Below, piece after piece: positions 26,842 to 33,209 of a stretch of DNA of 40,846 nucleotides (position 1 is the stretch's first letter; each line of letters starts with the position of its first letter). Position numbers and translations under genes: made by a program. The notes beneath the pieces are model-generated. The model made no database searches, was not told the DNA's origin, and saw only the letters and a list, made by a program, of their open reading frames with translations. This DNA is from a bacterium (GTDB lineage Bacteria; Bacillota; Clostridia; Lachnospirales; Lachnospiraceae). The stretch spans positions 1 through 40,846 of the forward strand of contig JAMPAG010000019.1 of NCBI GenBank assembly GCA_023667365.1, read 5' to 3'.

Positions 26842-28343
26842 TATATTGTCACTTCCAGATGCAGGACGCTGCATGCCGGGATCGTGTATACGAGACGGTC
26901 GTCTTTGACCGTGCAGCCCTCGAACTTCTCAGGGTGTACCACATCCGGCGCCTCGAACGTATTGTGCGCGTGCATCTCATTTGTCAGGATCGTGCCGTTT
27001 ACGCCCTTGATCTTCGTATCTGCAAAAATGCTCTCTATCTCATATGCTTTCTCGACAGACAGGTTATTGATCGTGATATGGATCTTACCGTCCTTTCCAA
27101 GCGATACGGATTCGTTTACGTTCGGCACCTGATATTTTTCCTCTAAACCGATCGTCTCCGTCTCGATATGACTGTCCAAAAGTTCCGCGTCCTGATGGCA
27201 CTGATACATGTGGAATACATGGTAGGTCGGCGTCAGGATCATCTTTTCGCCCTCGGTCAGGATCACTGCCTGCAGGACATTGACGAGCTGCGCGATATTC
27301 GCCATCTTCACCCTGTCGCAATGCTTGTTAAAGATATTCAGGTTAATGCCTGCCACAAGCGCGTCGCGCATCGTGTTCTGCTGATAGAGGAAGCCCGGAT
27401 TCGTGCCCGGCTCGCAGGTGTACCAGGTTCCCCACTCGTCTACGATCAGACCGACCTTATGCTTCTTGTCATAATGATCCATGATCGCGGTATGATGCTT
27501 GATCAGTTCTTCTATGTATAACGTCTTGCTCAGCGTCTTGTACCATACTTTCTCGTCAAAGTCCAGCGCGCTGCCTTTTTTTTGCCATCCTTCGGGATGC
27601 GTGTAATAATGAAGCGACAATCCGTCCATAAAGCCGTGCTGATCTTCCTCACAGCGGAACGTGGTCTTCATCACGCCCTCCGTCCAGTCGTAATCATCCA
27701 CGTTCGGTCCGCAGCAGATCTTGAAAATATGTTTATCGGAACGATAATTGCGGACATAGGTCTGATAGCGCCGATACAGGTTTGCGTAGTATTCCGGCGT
27801 CATATTGCCGCCGCAGCCCCAGTTCTCATTGCCGACACCGAAATAATCAACGCTCCACGCTTCCTTGCTGCCGTTTGCCGCGCGCAGATCCGCCATAGGC
27901 GAAACGCCCTCGAACGTCATGTATTCCACCCACTCGCTCATCTCCTGCACCGTTCCGCTGCCGACGTTGCCGTTGACATACGTCTTGCAGCCGAGCTGTC
28001 TGCACAGTTCCATAAACTCATGCGTGCCGAAGCTGTTATCCTCGACAACGCCGCCCCAATGGGTGTTGATCATTTTCTTTCTCTTTTCCTTCGGTCCGAT
28101 GCCGTCCATCCAGTGGTACTCATCCGCAAAACAGCCGCCCGGCCAGCGCAGCACGGGAATATGCATTTCCTTTAACGCCGTTACGACATCGTTTCTCATT
28201 CCGTTCGTGTTCGGGATGTCGGAATGTTCCCCGACATAGATTCCCTCGTAAATGCATCTTCCGAGATGCTCTGAAAAATGCCCCTGGATCTCGGCATTGA
28301 TATGTCCTTTCTGATTCTCCGGGTTAATGTAGTGCTTTAACAT
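26841..28343 (-). CDS. GH51 alpha-L-arabinofuranosidase, cytosolic
   Basis: 500 residues, normal length for bacterial GH51. The acid/base is E173 in [12 protein letters not shown] and the nucleophile is E303 in [26 protein letters not shown] and [18 protein letters not shown] are diagnostic. The C-terminal beta-sandwich ends [10 protein letters not shown]. No signal peptide is present. It cleaves terminal and branching alpha-L-arabinofuranosyl residues from imported oligosaccharides. GGAGG precedes ATG 28343. It is the first gene of the long minus-strand locus, divergent from the ArsR-like regulator, with a promoter about 230 bases upstream. It is usually called abfA; I leave the symbol blank because naming in this group varies. 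Confidence 0.95.
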   Translation of the reverse strand: MLKHYINPENQKGHINAEIQGHFSEHLGRCIYEGIYVGEHSDIPNTNGMRNDVVTALKEMHIPVLRWPGGCFADEYHWMDGIGPKEKRKKMINTHWGGVVEDNSFGTHEFMELCRQLGCKTYVNGNVGSGTVQEMSEWVEYMTFEGVSPMADLRAANGSKEAWSVDYFGVGNENWGCGGNMTPEYYANLYRRYQTYVRNYRSDKHIFKICCGPNVDDYDWTEGVMKTTFRCEEDQHGFMDGLSLHYYTHPEGWQKKGSALDFDEKVWYKTLSKTLYIEELIKHHTAIMDHYDKKHKVGLIVDEWGTWYTCEPGTNPGFLYQQNTMRDALVAGINLNIFNKHCDRVKMANIAQLVNVLQAVILTEGEKMILTPTYHVFHMYQCHQDAELLDSHIETETIGLEEKYQVPNVNESVSLGKDGKIHITINNLSVEKAYEIESIFADTKIKGVNGTILTNEMHAHNTFEAPDVVHPEKFEGCTVKDDRLVYTIPACSVLHLEVTI

Positions 28344-28544
28344 GTTCGTCCCTCCGCTTTCTCAACATCTGCTGTCCCGCCCGCACTCTGCCCTGATAAA
28401 AGCCCCTACTGGATAATATGCATAGTCAAAAGTGTTTTTTCCATCATTTTCTGTGCAGATTGCAGGTTTATTTCATTCAATATTTTAACATTCGCTCAAT
28501 TATAGCTTACTTAAACGATTACTTTTTGCTTTTACTTCACTTTT

Positions 28545-28575
28545 GACTCAACCTTTTCTTTTTTCGCTCAACCTT
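28545..28575. promoter_or_regulatory. Paired direct repeats, operator candidate
   Basis: GACTCAACCTT at 28545-28555 and CGCTCAACCTT at 28565-28575 are exactly 20 bases apart, two helical turns. They lie at and just downstream of the predicted GH51 transcription start. A third copy, GACTTAACCTT, overlaps the regulator's own -35 box at 28751. This layout fits repression of GH51 and self-regulation by the divergent ArsR-like protein. Confidence 0.5.
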
Positions 28576-28576
28576 A

Positions 28577-28605
28577 TTTACAATTTACCACACTGCGAAT
28601 GTCAA
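28577..28605 (-). promoter_or_regulatory. Promoter for the GH51 gene
   Basis: Minus strand: TTGACA (28605-28600), 17-base spacer, TGTAAA (28582-28577). The -35 is perfect; the -10 matches four of six. Confidence 0.55.
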
Positions 28606-28691
28606 ATCAATCATCATCTTTCCTTTTTATTATAAAAATTTCCCGTTCATTTTTGTGCATTTTGACTAATATTCTTATGCTTTTTTAGAAA

Positions 28692-28706
28692 AGCTAACGA
28701 TTTCAC
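28692..28706 (-). promoter_or_regulatory. cre-like catabolite repression site
   Basis: Minus strand GTGAAATCGTTAGCT matches the CcpA consensus WTGNAANCGNWNNCW at all but the first position. It lies between the two divergent promoters. Possible carbon catabolite control; single site, moderate evidence. Confidence 0.35.
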
Positions 28707-28748
28707 TGTTTTTACGCGATTTCGTTCAAAATGAGCTTTCCTTTCCTA

Positions 28749-28777
28749 TTGACTTAACCTTTGTCTTTTCTTATAAT
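28749..28777 (+). promoter_or_regulatory. Sigma-A promoter for the ArsR-like regulator
   Basis: TTGACT (28749-28754), 17-base spacer, TATAAT (28772-28777). The start of transcription is expected near 28784, about 60 bases before the ATG. The -35 overlaps a GACTTAACCTT repeat. Confidence 0.75.
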
Positions 28778-28843
28778 ATCTGTGAATTATTCTATTTTCT
28801 ACATTTCTGGTGGCATATTGCCGCGCTATTAAAGGAGGCAGTC

Positions 28844-29773
28844 ATGTTATACGTACGAACTTTGCAGGAAGCAGAAGAAATTTTCAAAGCACTGAGCACA
28901 CCGATGCGTCTGCGCATCATGGAATTGATCTACGACAACGACCATCTGAGCATGAACGACCTCGCCGAAGCGCTCGGTCTGACGAACAGCGCGATCTCGC
29001 TCCATGTCGGCAAGCTGGAGAGCGCAGGGCTTGTCAAGATCCAGACCACCGCCGGCAAACGCGGCATCATGAAGCTGATTCGCCCAAGATACAACCGCCT
29101 GATCGTCGATCTCGCGCCGCAGGCAGCCGCACGCGCCTGCTATCAGGACGACATCGCCATCGGACAGTATACCTTCGCGGACGTCCACCCGACCTGCGGA
29201 CTCGCCACGGCAAGCAGTATCATCGGCGAGCTGGACGATCCCCGCGTGTTTTCTTATCCCGAACGGTTCAAGGCAGGCATCCTCTGGATCGGCTGGGGCA
29301 GCATTGCATATAATCTGCCGAACCGGCTGCGCGCCGGACAAAAACTGACAGAACTGCATATTTCTTTTGAAATTTCTTCCGAATGTCCGGAAAATAATGA
29401 TGATTATCCGAGCGACATTCATTTTGAGATCAATAATATTTCCGTCGGAACATGGATCAGCCCCGGCGATTACGGCTCCCGAAAGGGAATGCTCTCCCCG
29501 CAGTGGTGGCCGGAACTCTTAAATCAATACGGGCTTTTGAAGACATTGATTATCAATCAGAACGGAACTTTTATCGACGGTACGCACGAGATTTCAGGCG
29601 TTACGATCGAGGATTTACACATAGACTACAACAGCAGCATCGACCTGAAATTTTCCGTGCCGAAGGATACGTCCAACTGCGGCGGCATGACATTATTTGG
29701 AAGTGAATTTGGGGATTACAATCAAAGCATCCGTGTAAAAGCCTATTATGAAGATGTCAATGAAGAAAAATAG
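28844..29773 (+). CDS. ArsR-like winged-helix regulator with large C-terminal domain
   Basis: 309 residues, about three times the usual ArsR size. The N-terminal winged helix spans about 8-85 (AEEIFKALSTPMRLRIMELI, DLAEALGLTNSAISLHVGKLESAGLV as the recognition helix region). No metal-binding cysteine pattern is present in it. Residues about 100-309 form a beta-rich domain with many Trp/Tyr (PERFKAGILWIGWGSIAYNL, GTWISPGDYGSRKGMLSPQWW) that could bind a sugar. AGGAGG precedes ATG 28844. It is divergent from GH51 and likely senses arabinose or an oligomer to control the locus and itself. The HTH family is firm; the ligand is inferred from position only. Confidence 0.8.
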   Translation: MLYVRTLQEAEEIFKALSTPMRLRIMELIYDNDHLSMNDLAEALGLTNSAISLHVGKLESAGLVKIQTTAGKRGIMKLIRPRYNRLIVDLAPQAAARACYQDDIAIGQYTFADVHPTCGLATASSIIGELDDPRVFSYPERFKAGILWIGWGSIAYNLPNRLRAGQKLTELHISFEISSECPENNDDYPSDIHFEINNISVGTWISPGDYGSRKGMLSPQWWPELLNQYGLLKTLIINQNGTFIDGTHEISGVTIEDLHIDYNSSIDLKFSVPKDTSNCGGMTLFGSEFGDYNQSIRVKAYYEDVNEEK

Positions 29774-29796
29774 TATGAGAGACATGGGGGAATCAT

Positions 29797-31479
29797 ATGG
29801 GGGAACAGGAATTTTTGCACGAAAAGGAAGGCTATATCCATTCCATCATCAATCAATTGAACCGGCTCGCGGAAGATAACTACATCTATATTCTGCATCC
29901 GACGCAGAACCGCGCGTGGTTTTCCGAGACGACCAAAGCGTATTTCGGCATACCGGATACGTTCGCTCCCGATCATTATGCGGTCATGCGCGATCTTGTC
30001 CATCCGGACGACTGGTGGGAATACGAGGAACATATTCCGCAGCGCATAAAGGGCAATCTCGAGTGGGATCTGTGCGTGCGCATCAGGGATGTGTCCGGCG
30101 AATACCACATGTACAGTTTTCACACGGACCTCATAACGGATGAAAAGAACACGGAAACCTATCTGCTCGTTCTGTTACATAACGAAAATGTCCTGCCAAA
30201 GATCGACGCCCTGACCGACCTGTATTCCCATACACGGTTTGTTTCCAATCTGGAAGGGATCATCAGCCGGAGGCTGCCTTTTGCCGTCCTCATGATCAAG
30301 CTGGAGCGCTTTAACAATCTGAACATTATTTACGGCACGGACTTTACCAACCAGCTTCTCAAAGAAACGGCGCTGCAGCTCATCTACATGATGGACACCG
30401 ACAGCGCGGTCTATCGTCTCGACGGTCCGAAATTCGGCTTCATCTTCAAAGGCTGCAGCAGGGAAAAGCTGCTCGCCTTTGAACAGCAGCTCAGGGACAG
30501 GCTCTCGGCGGGCATCCAGGCGGGCGGCCGCTACATCAACCTGAAAATCTGCGCCGGCGCGATCCTGTTCGACGAGCAATACGATGAAAAAGCAGATTCT
30601 CTCGCATCCAAGGCCGCCTATGCGCTGGGACATTCCGAAGCGGAGCATCAGGGGAAGCTGATCATTTTTAATGACGAAGTGCGCACATCCCATAATGTCA
30701 ATCTCGATCTCATGAAGATCATCCACCAGTCCGTCCGGGAAGGCTGCGACGGGTTTTATGTGGAATATCAGCCGATCGTCGTCTCCGATACGGGACGCAT
30801 TATCGGCGCGGAGGCGTTGGTCCGCTGGCGCAGGGAGCCCTACGGCACCGTACCGCCCGGCATGTTCATCGAATGGATGGAGACCGATCCCGCCATGTAC
30901 GAGCTCGGCAATTATGTTCTGCGGACAGCGCTCTCAGAAACGGCGAAACTGCTCGCACTTCTGCCGGAATTTGTCGTCAATGTCAACGTATCGGCAAGGC
31001 AGATGGAACGGGAAGAATTTCGCGCGGAGGTCCTGCACATTTTAGATCAGACAGGCTTTCCCGCCAGTCATCTTTGCATGGAGCTGACGGAACGCTGCCG
31101 GGACATGCCGTTAGATCTGATCAAAAAAGAAGTGGAATTTTTTCAGGGACACGGGATCCGCATGGCGATGGACGATTACGGCACGGGCAGCGCCTCCTCC
31201 GGTATCGTTCTTTATGCGCCGATGGATGAGATCAAGCTGGATATGAGTTTCATCCGCGGAATCACAAAAGACGCCAAAAAACAGGCGATGGTCAAGTCGA
31301 TCGTCGATTTTGCCAACAGTTCTGGCATGAGCACCTGCTTAGAGGGCGTGGAAAACGAGGAATTGCAGAATTATCTGCGGCAGTATCAGGCCACCTGGTT
31401 TCAGGGATATTATTACTCAAGACCGGTCGAGATCCAAACGCTCCTGCAGCTCATACAGGAATCGTGCGCAAAAGCATAA
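29797..31479 (+). CDS. PAS-like / degenerate GGDEF / EAL protein, probable c-di-GMP phosphodiesterase
   Basis: 560 residues. A PAS-like fold occupies about 20-130 (VHPDDWWEYEEH is a typical PAS end). A GGDEF-type domain spans about 135-295, but the signature is DGPKF (209-213) instead of GGDEF, so cyclase activity is unlikely. The EAL domain (about 305-555) keeps the expected catalytic residues: E339-A-L, N397 (VNVNVS), E429 (MELTER), D459-D460 (DDYGTG), K480 (EIKLD), E516 (LEGVE) and Q536 (FQGYYYSRPV). No membrane segment is present. It starts 23 bases after the regulator gene, so the two are probably co-transcribed. It is expected to hydrolyse c-di-GMP, perhaps under control of the PAS or GGDEF-like part. 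Confidence 0.88.
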   Translation: MGEQEFLHEKEGYIHSIINQLNRLAEDNYIYILHPTQNRAWFSETTKAYFGIPDTFAPDHYAVMRDLVHPDDWWEYEEHIPQRIKGNLEWDLCVRIRDVSGEYHMYSFHTDLITDEKNTETYLLVLLHNENVLPKIDALTDLYSHTRFVSNLEGIISRRLPFAVLMIKLERFNNLNIIYGTDFTNQLLKETALQLIYMMDTDSAVYRLDGPKFGFIFKGCSREKLLAFEQQLRDRLSAGIQAGGRYINLKICAGAILFDEQYDEKADSLASKAAYALGHSEAEHQGKLIIFNDEVRTSHNVNLDLMKIIHQSVREGCDGFYVEYQPIVVSDTGRIIGAEALVRWRREPYGTVPPGMFIEWMETDPAMYELGNYVLRTALSETAKLLALLPEFVVNVNVSARQMEREEFRAEVLHILDQTGFPASHLCMELTERCRDMPLDLIKKEVEFFQGHGIRMAMDDYGTGSASSGIVLYAPMDEIKLDMSFIRGITKDAKKQAMVKSIVDFANSSGMSTCLEGVENEELQNYLRQYQATWFQGYYYSRPVEIQTLLQLIQESCAKA

Positions 31480-31511
31480 AAAAGAGTTCCGCTTGCGCGG
31501 AACTCTTTTTT
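31478..31511. terminator. Bidirectional terminator
   Basis: Six A, then GAGTTCCGC/GCGGAACTC around TTGC, then six T. It sits between the convergent EAL and aminotransferase genes and works on both strands. The A-run includes the TAA stop of the EAL gene. Confidence 0.9.
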
Positions 31512-31529
31512 ATGCCTTAACATCGTATC

Positions 31530-32555
31530 TTACAGGATCGTCTTTACCCAGCCTTCCGGCGCTTCGATCTGTCCCATCTGGATGCCGGTCAGCGTGTCAT
31601 ATAGCTTCTGGATCGTCTCGCCCATCCGCTCCATACCGCTCGCAAAGCAAATCTCTTTTCCGTGATCGTTGATCTTGCCGACCGGGGAAATGACCGCCGC
31701 TGTTCCGCAAAGACCGCATTCCACAAATTCGGGTACTTCTTCAAAGAGCACCTCACGCTCCTCCACCTGCATGTGCAGATAATGCTCCGCCACATAGAGC
31801 AGGGAACGTCTTGTGATGGACGGAAGAATGCTGTTGGACTTCGGCGTCACAAGCTTCCCATCCTTCGTAATAAAAATAATATTTGCGCCGCCCGTCTCCT
31901 CAACTTTCGTTCTCGTCTGGGGATCCAAATACATATTTTCCGCAAAGCCTGCCCGGTGCGCTTCCATGATCGGGTGCAGACTCATCGCATAGTTTAAGCC
32001 CGCTTTGATATTGCCGGTTCCGTTCGGCGCCGCACGGTCAAAATCAGAAATGCGGATCGTCAGCGGCTTCGCGCCGCCCTGAAAATACGGTCCCACAGGC
32101 GTCACAAATATACGGAACTGATATTCCTCCGCCGGTTTTACGCCGATCACGGCGTTGGTTCCCATCAGGTAAGGGCGGATATACAGGGTTGCCCCCGTGC
32201 CGTAAGGCGGAACCCACGCGGCGTTCGCTTTCACCACCTCGCAGACTGCCTCCACAAACTTCTCCTCCGGGAACACGGGCATTTCCAGCCGCTTCGCCGT
32301 ATCCGCCATGCGCTTTGCATTCATGTCCGGGCGGAAGCAGACAATGTGTCCGTCCTCCGTCGTATAAGCTTTTAATCCCTCAAAACAGGTCTGCGCGTAC
32401 TGGAATACGCAGGCGCACTCGTTTAACACCACGTTCGCGTCATCCACAAGCCTGCCCTCGCCCCACGCGCCGTCCTTATATTCGGCAACATAACGCTTGT
32501 CCGTCTGATGATAGGCAAATCCGATATTTGCCCAGTCCAAATTCTTTTTTTCCAT
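31530..32555 (-). CDS. ilvE: Branched-chain amino acid aminotransferase
   Basis: 341 residues, class IV PLP aminotransferase of the longer (type II) branched-chain group. The PLP lysine is in GTGNIKAGLNYAMSL. Other landmarks are FEGLKAYTTEDGHIVCFRPD, YIRPYLMGTNAVIGVKPA, EETGGANIIFI and the C-terminal ECGLCGTAAVISPVGKI. It interconverts Leu/Ile/Val and their 2-keto acids in the cytosol. It is monocistronic, with a promoter at 32613-32641 and the bidirectional terminator directly after it. No T-box or leader peptide is seen upstream. Confidence 0.95.
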   Translation of the reverse strand: MEKKNLDWANIGFAYHQTDKRYVAEYKDGAWGEGRLVDDANVVLNECACVFQYAQTCFEGLKAYTTEDGHIVCFRPDMNAKRMADTAKRLEMPVFPEEKFVEAVCEVVKANAAWVPPYGTGATLYIRPYLMGTNAVIGVKPAEEYQFRIFVTPVGPYFQGGAKPLTIRISDFDRAAPNGTGNIKAGLNYAMSLHPIMEAHRAGFAENMYLDPQTRTKVEETGGANIIFITKDGKLVTPKSNSILPSITRRSLLYVAEHYLHMQVEEREVLFEEVPEFVECGLCGTAAVISPVGKINDHGKEICFASGMERMGETIQKLYDTLTGIQMGQIEAPEGWVKTIL

Positions 32556-32612
32556 TGTCTGCTCGACTCCTTTCTACACCTAAGGACGCTGCCCTTATTT
32601 CCGTTCCTTTCC

Positions 32613-32641
32613 ATATTAGTATAGTTGTCTCACTTTTTCAA
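32613..32641 (-). promoter_or_regulatory. Promoter for ilvE
   Basis: Minus strand: TTGAAA (32641-32636), 17-base spacer, TAATAT (32618-32613), about 60 bases before the ilvE start. Confidence 0.55.
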
Positions 32642-32774
32642 TATCAGATTTCAGACAAGACTGGATTTTTTGTGCCGGGCGTGCGATAATAAAAAGGCGC
32701 CTTTTGGCGCAGACTACTTATCAGTTGAAAAAGCGGGATGCGGCGCGCATTCCGTCTGGAAATGGAGGATAACT

Positions 32775-33083
32775 ATGGCTGAAATCGTCAACACAGAAAA
32801 TTTTGAAGAAATCGTACTGCGGTCGGACAAGCCCGTACTCGTGGATTTTTTTGCAACATGGTGCGGTCCGTGCAGCATGATGGCGCCGGTTCTTGCGGAG
32901 CTGTCCGAAACCTATGACACGTTCCGGGTCGTAAAAGTCGATATTGATGAGTCCATGCCGCTCGCGGAGCGCTACGGCATCATGTCCGTTCCGACTTTTG
33001 CCGCTTTTAAGAACGGGGCGGAAATCGGCAGAAGTATCGGCGTGCAGACAAAGGATGCGCTGCTGAAGCTGATGGCGCTATAA
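32775..33083 (+). CDS. trxA: Thioredoxin
   Basis: 102 residues, single thioredoxin domain. The redox motif WCGPC is at about 29-33 in VLVDFFATWCGPCSMMAPVL. The cis-proline is in IMSVPTFAAFKNG. No signal peptide, so it is a cytosolic disulfide reductant. The start at 32775 follows GGAGG by six bases; the in-frame upstream extension is rejected because it has no site and no similarity. It stands alone, with a double hairpin beginning in the stop codon. Confidence 0.95.
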   Translation: MAEIVNTENFEEIVLRSDKPVLVDFFATWCGPCSMMAPVLAELSETYDTFRVVKVDIDESMPLAERYGIMSVPTFAAFKNGAEIGRSIGVQTKDALLKLMAL

Positions 33084-33135
33084 AAAATCGCGCTTCGCGC
33101 GCTTTCAAAGAATCCGCCTAAAGCGGATTCTTTGA
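33079..33135. terminator. Double hairpin after trxA
   Basis: The trxA stop TAA leads into AAAAATCGCGCTTCGCGCGC, followed by TCAAAGAATCCGC/GCGGATTCTTTGA (33105-33135) and an A/T-rich stretch. It lies between the convergent trxA and blaR1-like genes and likely serves both. The same arrangement occurs after spoVAD and, less perfectly, after GH51. Confidence 0.75.
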
Positions 33136-33209
33136 AAAATTATTATGATTATGTAAGGTTCCGTGCCGGATTATTTATCAAAGCATCTATCAGCTGCTTA
33201 TAAACTGCC

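Larger units (their letters stand above)
28344..28843. other. 500-base divergent regulatory region, no gene
   Basis: Markedly more AT-rich than its surroundings. It contains a minus-strand promoter for GH51 (28577-28605), a plus-strand promoter for the regulator (28749-28777), three copies of a CTCAACCTT-type repeat and one catabolite-repression (cre)-like sequence at 28692-28706. The GH51 transcript would have a leader of about 225 bases. Confidence 0.7.

Noticed and set aside
32556..32774. Possible T-box or leader control upstream of ilvE
   Set aside because: No T-box core, specifier hairpin or leucine/valine-rich leader peptide could be seen; a plain promoter explains the region.
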